Origin: Trichoplax adhaerens
Lineage: Eukaryota > Placozoa > Uniplacotomia > Trichoplacea > Trichoplacidae
DNA: 64,000 nt
Assembly (NCBI RefSeq): GCF_000150275.1
Contig: NW_002060969.1
Location: 124,943 to 188,942 of the forward strand
Direction: 5' to 3'
The notes below the pieces were generated by a model. It was not told where the DNA came from. It worked only from the letters and a program-made list of their open reading frames with translations, and ran no database searches. Each line of letters starts with the position of its first letter. Within the stretch, counting starts at the first letter, position 1. Both the position numbers and the translations under genes were made by a program. Of this stretch, positions 1-14,699 are shown piece by piece.

Positions 1-1936
<1,936 letters not shown>

Positions 1937-4900
1937 TATAATTGATGTACTGTATACTAAGATCTTATAAGATCTTATAACTAATATTTCGTTACATGAT
2001 TTATATGAATTAAAATAACAATTATCATACTTTATTCGCTGAAATTATAATTTGCACATTCAATACATATTCACATTGGACACTTGCACTATATTAGCCG
2101 ACTACGCACAACACCCAGAGTCATGTAGTGGTTTTAGAAAACTTAGTTTTATGTGCCCTATGTCAATTTTAAATATATATAATCTGCATGCCTTTAGACA
2201 GCATGATTTCTTTTCATTTACTGAACTTTTAATTAATTAATATACGCTTATACAATACACTTTTTTTTAACACAATGCCTATATGGCCTTGACATAATGC
2301 ATAAATACTTTCGGCTTTAATAGCAGAATTTGTAGTCGTATGCCTGATTCCTTTCATAAATTGCTTTTTCGGTAAAGGTGCCCGTGCATACAGTACTATC
2401 TATTCTATATCAGAAATTTCTTAGCTAGAATTTGAATTGATTTACGTACACGTATGATTCTACTGAAGTAGGCGCTGTTTCAGGTTACTCACATGTAGTA
2501 GTTAAAACGTACAGACGTTGCCTTGAATTAATTGTACAGTATAACAATTGCCTGCGCGTCTGTTTATTGGATTCTATCTGCATTGTACCATACCTACTAC
2601 GCGATTACTAGGGTTACTGATATCAATCCGTCAGGATTCAGGTGGTATACTGTACGGAATTTTAGTATACGGAATGCATTTGTAATAAAGGTTAATTTTT
2701 TAGAATTCTCCTTCAAGCTTTTCTTATTATAATAAGTATTGTAGTCGTAAAAATAACTTAATTTGGTTTAACCACAGTAAGGTTACCTTAGTATCGTAAC
2801 ATATTGTAATCCGACTTCTTTATTCGGGTTAGAAATTAAGAATATTCTATACCATAACTTTGATAAGGATATCACGATGTTAGATTGTAATTCATGCGAT
2901 GTACTTAATTAGTATAATGCTCATGCTTCAATTATGATAAAAAAAACTTGTAACCAATTTCGATTACAAAGTACAGTTGAAATAATGATACTTCGTTATT
3001 GAATACAGCGTAAACCTAAACATTTCGATCTGGGTTCTAATTTAAGATTGTTAGTCTGTCTTAGTCTATTTTTTAGTTATATGTTATATACCGTAGAAGA
3101 GTACAATTTGTAGATTTAGTAATTTTGGGAATCTGGGGTACAATTTATCTGATCAAATGTGTTTAATTGCTAGTTTTGTTTGGAATACTTTAGAATAGTA
3201 ATTTGATAGTACTGTATGTTACCACCAATTGCTCTGCGTAGCATATAAAAGGTGGCGTAGTTCAAGTCTTAGCTGAAGATAGAAAGTGAAGATTAGGATC
3301 TTCCTGTATTCGGGAGTAAATCGTATTTTACGTTGGTAGTTTGATTGGTTGAGGCAGTAATTCTGCCCTTATTATCATTTTTAATTAATTTTTCCAAGTT
3401 GTTTGCTAAACCATAAATAAACTGGTGTTTTCCCCTAATTTTCCTTTAGTTAGAATTCAAAAGTTATTAGACTTAAACTTTTACGTTCATTCTATTACTC
3501 ACTTCTGTACTGTACTTTGTATCTCATAGATTAATGTTACGAAATGTTCATATATGATATTTAGTATAGACAAATAGAGTATATTGTATTACAAGCGGAT
3601 TATCCTAGTTACTATACAGTATAAAAATAAATAATTTTTTTTAATTATCACGGCACATGCGTATAGTGTCTGTAGTACAGTATAATATGTATGATACTTA
3701 ATTGTAGATATCTTGGCCAACTGCGTTAGTGTACTGTACAGTACTGTACTGTACTGTACTGTACATTGGATCCCTCAACTGTACAGTACATACAGTATAT
3801 CATTACAATAGCTTTCTATCATAATGCGTTGATATAAAATAACATACATAGGAAGCCCTAAAAGTTATTTAGTTGTTATAAATTTTCCTGAGGTCCTGGA
3901 AGTAGAGTAAAAAGCTAACCCTTAAATATCAGACAGTCGGAGCTATATCGCTCTGATCCTACGTAATAATCTTCTTGGCAAGTGCCCAGAAGTATTACAC
4001 TGTCTATTTAATTAATTAAATGATACTGAATTTGAACGAACGTGTTACGTATTGCTAGCGCCTGCTACCATCTTATTTTATGACACCTTGTATTCTTATC
4101 AGTTACTGTATGGTAGTACAGTAGTTCTGTTACGTATCGGATATTATTGTTTGGAGCATTGATTCCGGTGTATAAAGAGGTTAGAAGAATTAATAAAGGT
4201 AGATATTCTCGTGGAAAGATAGCTGCTAGTCTCACTCCAGTTATCTGAGTTAGAACCTTTTACACCCTACAAATCTAACTAACGCAATGCACGTGCTACC
4301 GTATATTAACTTCCTTCAACTGGGTTACTATGGCACGGTGATGTACTATTCAAGTACTAGTGGGTTCGACTAGTATACTGTAATTACTCAGTCATTTACA
4401 TTGGTACATCAGGCACGTACACCTCTTCAAGTTCTATACATGAATAGTGTACACATACTCTACGTGATTGCGATTACAAAAATACTACATTATGGTGTTA
4501 CTACAGACAGTCACTTACTAGAAGCTTATAACCGCTTCTCCTTTCCATAATTATGTTTATTACAGTTATAAAAAGACTGTTAACTGTAAACACTTATGGG
4601 TAAGACCACTTAATAGGCGAAGGGATTCCATGTCGGTATTTTATTATTATGAAAAGACTGCTTTCAATCAAACAAAGTATAAACCGAAACATTCAAAGTT
4701 CTATAAATAGCTAGAGCAAGTTATAAAATAAATCAAGTCAATTGTGAATCATTGTAACAATACAAATGTCATGTACTGCCGAATGCATCGATTTCGAAGT
4801 ACGCGTATGGTATAAGCACAAATAGCTACGTATTATAATTACAAATACGATAAAAGTGATTGGTTTCTTTCATGTTTTCGTTCTAGGTTTCCGGCGAGAA

Positions 4901-4993
4901 TACAAGTTTATATAAGCTTTTGTTGTCAACAGTTGTAAGCCCTTCACGAATTTGAACAACCTGTAATTCATTAAGAAACGAACGGAGATGGAA
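1937..4993. other. Tail-to-tail intergenic region, no gene recognised
   Basis: About 3 kb between the 3' ends of the SLC49A3-like gene and CCT7. I see only short, stop-rich frames of AT-rich sequence on both strands. The one structured element is the GTACW array at 3731-3790. No tRNA-like or exon-like signal was recognised. Confidence 0.5.
3731..3790. repeat. GTACW array (small)
   Basis: A run of 5-base GTACT/GTACA units at 3731-3765 followed by a second short cluster to 3790. GTAC is its own reverse complement, so the array has no orientation. This is the most compact such array found away from a head-to-head promoter in this window. Confidence 0.9.
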
Positions 4994-7900
4994 TTACATG
5001 CCACGAGGTCTAGCAGGTCTACCTCGCCCACGACCTGCCATATCCCGTGAAATCGGAGGTGGACCGTCCGAACTAGACTTCGGACCTTTGATGGTTTCAT
5101 CTACAGATAAAATTAAACAGGCAGCTTCGACAGCAGCGGTGATAGCATTATTTTTGATGATGGCTGGTTCCCATACACAAGCTTCGAAGTTATCAGTGAT
5201 ATCTTCTCGATTGATATCGACACCATACCAAATACCTCCTACCAGAGCAGATTTGTTATTGAATGCATTATATAATAAATATTTCTTTATTGCTAAATTG
5301 GTTAAATTACCTTCTGCATGCTTTTGTCTTAATTTATTAAGAATATTAGTAGCATCGAAGCCAGCATTATCGCATAATTGCCTAGGAATAATTTCTAATG
5401 CCATTGCCATCGCACCAATGATTAATTGTTCTTTACCATAAATCGTACGAGAGCATTCCCTCAAATAACGTGAGAGTTCCATTTCGATCGCGCCACCTCC
5501 AGCAACAACAGAATCATTCTTCATAGCTCTTCTTACAATCATAATGGCATCATGAAGTGATCTCTCCGTTTCTTCCATAAATTGCTGAGCGCCACCACGA
5601 ATGATAATGGTGCATGTCTTAGCCTTCGGGCATCCAGTAAAAATGTTATACCTATCGAACGGAGAGAAAAAGAAGAATTTCCCAATTTCCCAAATAGTTC
5701 AGATGTCTTGTAATATTTTATCACCAAAAGTTTCGAGAAAATTTGTAACAATCCTAACGTACTATAATGCAACATGTATTGAGAATTATCCTTACCTATC
5801 ACCACCAATCTGCTCCTCTACGAAGAGCTTACAGTTCCCAAGAACATCATCTTTGAGATCTTGGACAGATGTTTGGATACTACCTCCACAGGCCTTTAAC
5901 GTTCTCTTCATATCTTCCTCTTGCACCCGACCAGCGCAAAATATATCACTAACAATAGATAAATTAAGTAAGCCATTCTCAATTAAAGATTAGTTAAACA
6001 AGTTATTATAATATTAGCCATAAATTAAAATAACGAACCGATCAGCAAAGTATTGAGTAGCAACATCGCCAATAGGCAATTTTGACAACACAACTTTAGC
6101 TCCACTTTCCACGATCTTTTCTAATTTGTCATATAATATTTTCCATTCTGCATCAACTACTGCTTGGTACTCCTATATATATTAATTCCGATATAAATAA
6201 CGAGCGATCGAAAAATTAAACCAGAAAATTCTTGCGTTACAACACCTTAACGTTATCGATCCTAACTTCTGCGTTTTCCTTTTCTGCTTTTAATTCTAAT
6301 TCTACATTTAAAAGTACAATCTTTGGATTTTGGTATCTTTTTGGCTGCATTTCAAAACCAGCATAAGAAAAAGTCTTCTTAAATGCAACACCAGCCACCA
6401 AGCGAGAATCCTGTAGGCCGCCTCCTGCTACTTTTTTCATGCCAATCATATCTAGTGGCAATAAATCATCCAGCATAGTAACAGCGTCTACTACTATTTT
6501 CGCGAAAAAGTCCTTTTGTGAAGAAATTAACTTAGAGCTCATAGCAGTCATTGCACATTTTTCAAGCAGCTTTCTCTGCTCACTAAAAACAGAGCAAATA
6601 AACGCTAAAGGTTATATGCTAACAGATCTGTTGTTGAAAATGTATAATTCAAAATAATTGATTTAGCTACCTCGCATCTTCACTTTTAACGTGAACTGCC
6701 ATATCCTGAATTTTTCTTAGAGCCTGTTTGTACCAGAAAAATACTTAAACTTTGAATAGCAGCAATCAATAATCTTTAGATGAGTACAAACTTCACGGCA
6801 AATATATTATTAAGAGATTGTGATAATTACCAGTTCAGCTCCACGTCGTAAGCTTTTAATTATAATACGAGGATGAACGCCATCTTCAACGAAGAGCTTT
6901 ACTTGTTTCATAAATTCAGTAGCGAGTAAAACTACCGTAGTCGTTCCATCGCCAACCTGCATAGAGATAAATGATATTAGTTATCTCTTGGATCTATATC
7001 GAAAATTAGCATTAGAAAGATGTGCAAACTTGTTACAAAATTTTAAAAACAACTTTAGTTGCCTAAACTAATGTGAGTTACCTCACGATAGTTTAGATAA
7101 AAAGAACATTTGCTATCGAGTTTCACTTATTGCATTATATATTTAGTTATCAGATTAGATTTCTGTAATATTAGACTACTTTAATAATAAATGGTCAAAA
7201 CATTTTAATAATATTATTGCTCCCATAAGTATGACTGGTGTGTCTCTACTGCCATGCTTTACTGCAACTTACTTGCCACTCACTGCCAGACTCCCTAAAA
7301 GTTACTGGCAGTAGCAGCCCCCTTATTTTACTGTCAGTAAGATACTAAATATGACTAAATAAGCTGGAGAGCTTTGATTTGTGGTGTTGGAAGGAATCCA
7401 TAGTTATTGCTACAGGAAGGTATTCAGACTAAGACAATTGCTCCTCCCGGACAACTGCCAAAAATTAAGTTATAACATTGGATTATGTTACTTGCAAGGA
7501 ATTTTATTTTGTTATCTATGAATCCATATAAAATTTTATTCAAGTAGATTGCATAAGCATCCTCTAATTACTTTGCCTTATAAATCTTTAAGAAATATAA
7601 GGCTTAACTTAATACAACTATGTCAGTCCTAAGCTATATCAATTGAAGGATAATGCTGCAGAAACCGGGTTAATATAGATTCGTGATGTATTACAATAGT
7701 AAATTTCGTTTAGGAATATACATGCTGCAAAGATATTAACTGGCAGCCGCGCCATTTTGCACCATATAATTATATACTGGCTGATTAGAAAGGGTTTCAG
7801 GGGTGATACGATTCAGACAATGATAATTCAGTCTCTGTTGTTTACCTCTGCGTCCTGAGATTGTGCAATATCAACTAAAATCTTTGCTGCCGGATGGACG

Positions 7901-8909
7901 ATTTCCAACCTCTTCATAATAGTTGCCCCATCGTTTGAAATTGTAGTTCGACCTGTAAATAAAAAGAATAACAAAGGATAAGGCTTATTAAGGAATGCTA
8001 CGCAGTGTAGTAAAGCTTTTTACGAAAATTAATCATAATTTGCGCATTAAATTATGAATCGACTAATGTACAAGCAAAATGCAAAACTTATCGTAGCTAA
8101 TTTACAGTTCAAGCATATAAAATAAAAAATTTATTCTATTTCTGTGCTCATTAATAATAATAAAGCAGGTTCAATGAAATTGATCCGAAGGTTCGCACTA
8201 CTGTCAATAATCCTATCATTAACAACAATTAATCGATTACATAGATAAATTAATTCATCAATTCTCAACTTAGCCTAAAGTTAACTGCGATTAGCAATCG
8301 TTCTTCTATTCTGAATAAACGAAACACATCATGATTCATATATCATGTTACAACATACTGCTATTCGAATGCACGGCACTAACATCTTCATTTAGTATTT
8401 CAGCAGATTACAGATCCGAAATTTACTATCATTGGCAGCAGCCTACGGTTATTTCAGTATTCGCATATGAAACAGTGCAGTCATTCTATTTCATATACTG
8501 TAATTACTCGGATAAAATTAACGAATAATAGTTCACTATTACAGCTTTTCAACTATTCTAAAATACCTGTACTGTCAACAATCAGCTTATCCATACCACG
8601 CGGTCCGAGAGTAGTTTGAACAGCGTCTGCAATGAGTTGGCAAGCATTAATGTTACTTATCAGTTGCGGTTTTCCTTGGGAAGTATCAGTTCCATCTTTT
8701 AACAGAATGATTTGTGGCTGCTGTAAAACGTTTGCGATGCCCGTTAAGTATTCGATAAATTATTAATAAAATAATACAAAATTTCATATCAAATCCCTGG
8801 ATTAAACTGTAACTCTATCTCAATCGTATTATAGCATATCGATGCAGAGAAAAAATGGTAGATGACATAAGATTTAATCCTGATTATAACCTACCATTAA
8901 GGAGGCCAT
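4994..8909 (-). CDS. CCT7: T-complex protein 1 subunit eta (CCT7)
   Basis: Subunit of the cytosolic TRiC/CCT chaperonin that folds actin, tubulin and other proteins in an ATP-driven ring. Ten exons (minus strand): 8909-8895, 8720-8567, 7952-7846, 6956-6831, 6723-6671, 6582-6246, 6172-6039, 5948-5796, 5651-5311, 5238-4994. They sum to 554 codons plus stop, close to the 543 residues of the human protein. Group II chaperonin signatures are present: LGPRGMDKL near residue 43, NDGATI in exon 3, and [11 protein letters not shown] near residue 93. The eta-specific C-terminal region reads [14 protein letters not shown] and ends in a Gly/Arg-rich tail. The first exon carries only five codons (MASLM). 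The last intron (5239-5310, 72 bp) is a multiple of three without stops. The gene is head-to-head with the GTACW-rich region beginning about 90 bp upstream of its ATG. Confidence 0.97.
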
Positions 8910-9002
8910 ATTCGATTTGCTTGTAGCCTGTGTACAGTAAGTTATCTCACAACTATCGTTGGCTTTCCTCTACTTTATGGCCCGGCCCGCGCACGCACGC
9001 AC

Positions 9003-9550
9003 CGTACAGTACTGTTATAACGAACAAAATGTACTGTACAGTTTGTACTGTGAAATGATCATTTTATCTGTTTTTTTTAAATCTACTGTACAGTAGATCG
9101 AATTTCTACACCCTCTGTACTGTACAATACAGTACTGCACATTAAGGGTCTACTGCACACTGTGCTGTACTGTACAGTACTGTACATTGTACAAGTGTTC
9201 AGTACTGTACACTGCACGTCTATGCAGTACGGTACAGTAAAGTATGCGATATACTCACTAACCAATCAGAATACTTTTATTTTTTTTCATCCAATCACAA
9301 CGCGCTTTTGAGAATTTTAGTTCGATCGATATGCTTCGAGTATTCCGTGTACTGTACTGTACACTAGTGTACAGTACAGTACAGTACTGTACAGTACGGC
9401 ACAGCTCTCCTACAGTATATTGTACTGTACACTGTACAGTACATTACTGACGATTCCAATAAGGTAGTACAGTACAGTACAGTACAGTACAGTACTATTC
9501 TACAGTACTGTACTCAGTCTCAGTTTAAGTACTGTACTGTACAGTACTTT
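9003..9550. repeat. GTACW array cluster upstream of CCT7
   Basis: Dense, interrupted runs of GTACA and GTACT units, for example at 9003-9050, 9110-9240, 9350-9445 and 9463-9552. Orientation switches freely at the palindromic GTAC core, producing nested perfect inverted repeats. It lies between the divergent CCT7 gene and the small ORF at 9859, so it is placed as a promoter region would be. The arrays contain no stop codon in any frame and create spurious ORFs such as 9083-9265 on the minus strand. Confidence 0.92.
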
Positions 9551-9807
9551 ACTGTAATAATCAGTCATTCGAGAGTTGAGGCGTTGAAATATTTCACTGT
9601 CAGTAAGTAATCTGAAACATCTAGTACCATGTCAATATGATCTACAATTAAAGGATGAGATTTGCAAAGGTGTTCATTTCGTGGGTCTTTCCACTATACT
9701 TGTAGTAAAGCTTTCCGACATGAAACACTATTAGAAAGTAGTAGAATGACATATTTTTTATAAGTTACATATAAAAAATATACGCCACATACAGTACAGC
9801 ATATAGC

Positions 9808-9836
9808 ATAATTATTATTATTATTATTATTATTAA
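9808..9836. repeat. (ATT)n microsatellite
   Basis: About nine or ten tandem ATT units just upstream of the small ORF at 9859. The frame is open across it, but there is no in-frame ATG upstream, so it is treated as 5' untranslated sequence. Confidence 0.9.
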
Positions 9837-9858
9837 TTATAAATCATACATACGAAAG

Positions 9859-10098
9859 ATGAGAATCATCATAGAACGGCGATTTAAGAAATCCGTTGCT
9901 CGTCACACTGTTGAGATGCAAATGGGTGATGATATCCTTCAGATGAAACAAAAATATGCAGAAGAAACTGGTATTGACTTGCTAACTATAAATGGTTATT
10001 ACGGTTTGTACGATGAAAATGATAACCTGCTATGCGACGAGATGTCGGCAACTAATTTCGAAGATGATGCGGTGGTCTATCTACTATATCAAGGTTAG
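9859..10098 (+). CDS. Small ubiquitin-like (beta-grasp-like) protein, 79 aa, putative
   Basis: Single-exon ORF of 79 codons from ATG to TAG. I do not recognise an orthologue. The layout resembles a free ubiquitin-like domain: a basic beta-strand start (MRIIIERRFKKSVARHTVEM), a helix-like middle (DDILQMKQKYAEETGI), a turn with YGLYDENDNLL, and a last strand VVYLLYQG ending in glycine. Its length is close to ubiquitin and UBL5 (73-76 aa), but the UBL5 signature is absent. It lies directly downstream of the GTACW array and an (ATT)n tract, head-to-head with CCT7. It could also be the first exon of a longer gene or a chance ORF. The fold assignment is inference from spacing and hydrophobic pattern only. 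Confidence 0.5.
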   Translation: MRIIIERRFKKSVARHTVEMQMGDDILQMKQKYAEETGIDLLTINGYYGLYDENDNLLCDEMSATNFEDDAVVYLLYQG

Positions 10099-11484
10099 AA
10101 GCCACAATATAATATGAACTCCATACATACTGTATTACGAAATACGAGTCTACCCGTATAATCTAATCTAATATATCGTGACTTTTTTAAACGATCATCA
10201 CATACTGTACTACTGATTATGATAGGCGTACATGAATGAACACTACTAATAATTATAAGATAATCAATCTGCCTGGCGAAGCGTCCCGGCAGGCCAAAGC
10301 TAGCTTGTTAAATTACATTAGTTGTTGTTGCAGCGAGATACTGTATTCATGTTTGTATTTGTATACCTACGTCAGTACACCTGTACAGTATACGCGTGTT
10401 TCAGGTACAATATACTACTGTACAGTAAACAATAAACATCGCGGATCAATTCGAATATAAGCGGTTTAGTCGAATTGATCCAGCAACGCGTTACAATTTG
10501 ACAGTTTAGTTAGTATTTTGGATCAAATCTATAGTATTTCAACTACTGCAAATCTTGCTAAATCATTGTAGTAAAATAAAATAAAAATTGTACTGTATGT
10601 ACGGTACACTACAGAGTATACAGTACAGTACAGTATATCGCTTATTACTGTAGGAACTTCACTTTTGCAGTACGTCGTATGGATTTATGTGATCTATCAG
10701 CAGATGAAGGATATTTTTTCCCTTTCTCTATGGATCTTATGAGGCATAAGAGTGAGACTTCGAAGCGTATTACTGTATTAATTAATTGAAAGAAAAGAAA
10801 TCGATTTTATCGTGATTGTAAATAAAGTCAAAATATAGAAAGTGTAATACAGTCATGTGTAAAAGCTTTGAATATGCCAACTACTGTACAAATTACTGGT
10901 TCTTTTTACTCTGCTAAAACTTTAAGTATGTACTCGTACAGTACCATTAGGGTAATATGGCTAATTATATCAATTAATTAATTAATACCAGTAAATTACC
11001 CGTTTAAATGAACTGGAATATAATCTGCACAAAGCAATAAATTAAAAGAAATTTACAACTAGATTATCTTAATATACGGTATACGGTTCCTACCTAGATT
11101 GGTAGATTGGTATCACAATTGGTATTTTGCTCATACGGTATAATGCTCAAATTCTCTCTAGTATTAGCGCGAGACATTTGAACACTTGGATCAAGTGTAT
11201 TAGACATTGATATAGTATAAGAATTTGCAAGGTCCGTCCAATGCACTTAATCCGAACACTTTTTGCAGTCAATATTTAATCATCGAAAAGTACAGTAACG
11301 TTTCTTATGGATTACAACATTTTATTGCTATTTTGTAACATCGCTGCTAGTTTTGGAGCAATGATGAATTTGATGATTCAACGCTTAATGTCGGCTAATG
11401 GATATTATATTGCTGCTACCCGCCAATTCGCCAAATAATTTAATAATTAATTTGAAATTCATCCGATACCAGCTAAGACTACAG
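10099..11484. other. Intergenic / 5' region of ENTPD, with GTACW units
   Basis: No clear exon. Short GTACW clusters occur at about 10375-10430 and 10589-10638. A short frame beginning with ATG at about 10680 (sequence starting MDLCDLSADEGYFF) could be the missing first exon of the ENTPD gene, because a donor at the end of it would join in frame to 11485. This is a guess. Confidence 0.4.
10375..10640. repeat. GTACW units upstream of ENTPD
   Basis: Two short clusters of GTACA/GTACT units, at 10375-10430 and 10589-10638, in the upstream region of the ENTPD gene. They are more degenerate than the CCT7 array. Confidence 0.75.
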
Positions 11485-14400
11485 CAGGTATTTATGATCA
11501 TTTTCCGTCAAGTATAGGAAAGGGATTTCAGCCAACAAAGAAAACGTGTTTGTGTCTGGCTTTAATACTTGGAATCTTAGGAATAATTGGAATTATCACG
11601 TTTTCCGTTTTGCATCAGAGAAAGATTGCTGTCATACCACGGCAGGTAGAATTTGCAATTTCTTTTTCTGTTAATCTGCTTTCGAAATTCAATGCGTTCA
11701 ATTGTGTAGGTGAGTAGCGTTATGTTTGAGTTTTTACCGTAAAAATGGATTCGCTAACTTAATGAGTACTGTACAGCATTGTATTTGGATACATCTGATG
11801 GTGTAATAATTGATGTAAGTCATAATATCTGGTATCTATGTTGAGTGTATACGTGTACAGTACTGTACTGTACATACTGTACATGTAGGACAGCCAATGC
11901 TAAACATTGCTGAGTTAGTAATTAAGAGTGATTAAATGGTCACTAATGTTTTTGTCATTTCTGTAGTTTGGTGTTGTAATCGATGCCGGCTCGACGCACA
12001 CTCAAGCCAATCTGTATTCATGGCCTGCTTTGAAAATCAATTGTACTGGTGTTATTTCTCGACTAGCATCTATAAAATGCGCAGGTATAATCATATATGT
12101 TATTAGTAGCCTTGATAATTTGAGTTATGCGCTAGTCTTGTTTGCAATATTTAAGTTCATTTTGTATGATTCTCACGTACAGGCGTTAACTAGATATATT
12201 GTTGTATCATTAATAGATGCATGTGTAGAACAGAAAATTTATACCATTTACTTGAAACCTTGTTACAACTCTTTGCAAATGTATTTACGACACGCTTACA
12301 CTAACTTTGCATTCATTCTTTTACGACTACGGAATGCAGATACAGTATCGTGTCACCTAGAGTCTATTTTCGTGTTTACTAGTACCATATTGTATGCCTA
12401 CAATTCCATATCAAGTTCCATCTGTAATTTATCTCTTCATTAAGCAGCAGAAGGTGATCATGGGAGCGTACTGATAGTATGAATGATGTCTCCTCTTAGG
12501 GTCCGGAATTGCGGATTATGGTAGTCATCCTGGCGATTTAGTAATGCCGCTGTTGTCTTGCATATCAAAGGCGATAACTCCATTGGTGCCTATAGACGAG
12601 AGATCGGAAACTGAGTTATTTTTAGGCGCTACCGCTGGGATGAGGCTTCTACAGTAATTATCTCTAATAATTCTAATGTCATATGGAAACTAGTGTCTTG
12701 GATGAAAACATAATCATTGCTACAAATTATATAATTATTTATGCTTCCTTGCGCGAAATTCGGAATTTACATTTACAGACTATGAACTATGAAAGATTGC
12801 CAAAAAAACAATTACTCTAGTAGCTACGGTATTATAGTGATAAATGCACAATATAGGGTACGATTGTACTGCTACTAGAAAGTGAAAGACAAGTTATAGG
12901 CGCTGTCAAAGTCTATAGTACGTACTGAACGATTATCTAATGGAATATTTACCGTATATTCAATAGAGCGGTGAACAGATCGCAAGCAGAAGCAATTTTA
13001 CATTCGATTAGAAACGTATTTCAGAAGCTCCCGTTTAAGACATCAAATGAAAGTGTAAAGATAATTACTGGGGAAAAGGAAGGAGCTTTTGCTTGGATTG
13101 CTATTAATTACATTACTGGTGTGATCCATTCCAGGGAGGTAGTAGATGAAAATTTATTAGTCGATTTTATTATTCGCTTTGCTATCATTGCTTTAGTAAC
13201 TATGCAGTATCACGAGGCACAAAGGGGTGTAAATACTGGCTTGAACATAGGTAAAATGATAATTTTATTATGTTTTTTAAGAGCTTTCCGGTAACCTATC
13301 TGGATACAACAACTAACCACGAAACTTACGGAGCTTTAGATATGGGAGGAGCTTCGACGCAGATATCCTTTAGTCCTAAGTCTGCAGTTACTCTGCATCC
13401 TAAGTATGAAAATAATTTTCATTTGTTTGGAACGAAGTATAGAGTTTATTCACATAGTTTCCTGTGTTACGGCATCAATGAAATCACAAGAAGATATTTA
13501 GCAAGCTTGGCGTCTGTAAGTGTTATATGAAAGTACTAACAGGGCTATAATATACAGGTTATTACGATAGCACGCTTATTTATTGCCATTGGCTTACACT
13601 CGGATCTCTTTGTATTTTAGAATTCTTCAAGTCTGAATATGGTCGTAGATCCTTGTGCGCCGAATGGAGCAGTTTTTAATAGAACCATTTACTACTTATA
13701 TAAGGCACCATGCAGCCTTGGTTTAGTCAGTCAAACTAACTTGGATAATGAAATTATTGTTTCAGGTGTAACTAATATGCCTGTTAACATTACGTTTTAC
13801 GGAGATTTTAACGCAAAAAAATGCCAAATGCAAGTCAAAAACCTCTTTAATAAAACAGAATGTGATGATTCGTGCTCATTTAATGGAGTTTTTCAACCCG
13901 CTCTCCACGGAAAATATGCTGTAAGTTGCATATGCAAGAAATAGCATAATTATATCTGGTACATTAGCTACTAAGCAGTTAATTAAATGCATAGATCTCC
14001 GATATAAGACTTTTATTGCTAGACGATACTTTATCAATACTTTTCAGGCATCATCTTACTTTTATTACGATGTAAAATTTTTAAACCTTACCACGACCGA
14101 TGGTAATATTTCAATGACGGCTTTTAAGAACTCAGTAAAGCGCTTATGTTCACTTTCGTGGTCGCAGGTATGAAAATATAAGAATTTCTTTATTTGTCGT
14201 AATTCTACTCATATTCTTACTATTGATTTCTTACAGATTGTATATATAACATCGGCGAATAAATCGGAACTCCCAGTGTACTGTTTTAGGTTACATTATA
14301 TACTTACTATTCTCCAGTATGGGTACGGATTCAATCAGAGAATGTGGAAACAGTTACTATTTCTTAAAAAAGTAATTATATGATTCAACTATAAAGTGAA

Positions 14401-14699
14401 TACTTTATTTACCTGCGCTTGATCTCAGATTATTAAGAAGACACGCTACATTTTAATTTTAATAGGTTAACGGCTCTGATTTAAGCTGGCCAATGGGATA
14501 TATGCTCGATAGAACCAACTATATCCCACAAAAAGCTGCCTACTTCACTTCTGAATTTGGAGGGTCTGGCTTTATAATTGCCCTTTTGCTGTGCATTTTA
14601 CTTATTCTTCTTGGAATAAGTTTTGTTATATTTGTGCTATCTATTAAGAATACGCCACGAAGACGTTATAACTTACTGAGTTCTTATGGATCAATTTAG
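11485..14699 (+). CDS. ENTPD: Ectonucleoside triphosphate diphosphohydrolase (CD39/ENTPD1-2-3-8 type), 5' end unresolved
   Basis: Cell-surface apyrase that hydrolyses extracellular ATP/ADP in purinergic signalling. Exons: ~11485-11645, 11967-12084, 12500-12653, 12967-13138, 13282-13515, 13621-13920, 14048-14167, 14237-14371, 14466-14699. The apyrase conserved regions are readable: ACR1 DAGSTHT, ACR2 GATAGMRLL, ACR3 ITGEKEGAFAWIAINY, ACR4 ALDMGGASTQ, and ACR5 near SDLSWPMGYML. A single hydrophobic helix (about 11545-11605) follows a short basic stretch, and a second helix lies near the C-terminus, giving the two-membrane-span layout of ENTPD1/2/3/8 and not the secreted forms. Cysteines typical of the ectodomain are present. 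No in-frame ATG occurs in the first recognised exon, so an upstream start exon is missing from this model. A GTACW cluster (11855-11885) lies in the first intron. Confidence 0.9.
11853..11887. repeat. GTACW cluster in ENTPD intron
   Basis: Short run of GTACA/GTACT units inside the intron before the ACR1 exon of the ENTPD gene. Confidence 0.8.

Noticed and set aside
4998-5993. Plus-strand ORFs of 130-147 codons over CCT7
   Set aside because: They are antisense to well-supported CCT7 exons.
12030-12443. 137-codon plus-strand ORF
   Set aside because: It begins inside ENTPD exon 2 and then runs through the following intron; the homologous coding continues after a GT donor at 12085.
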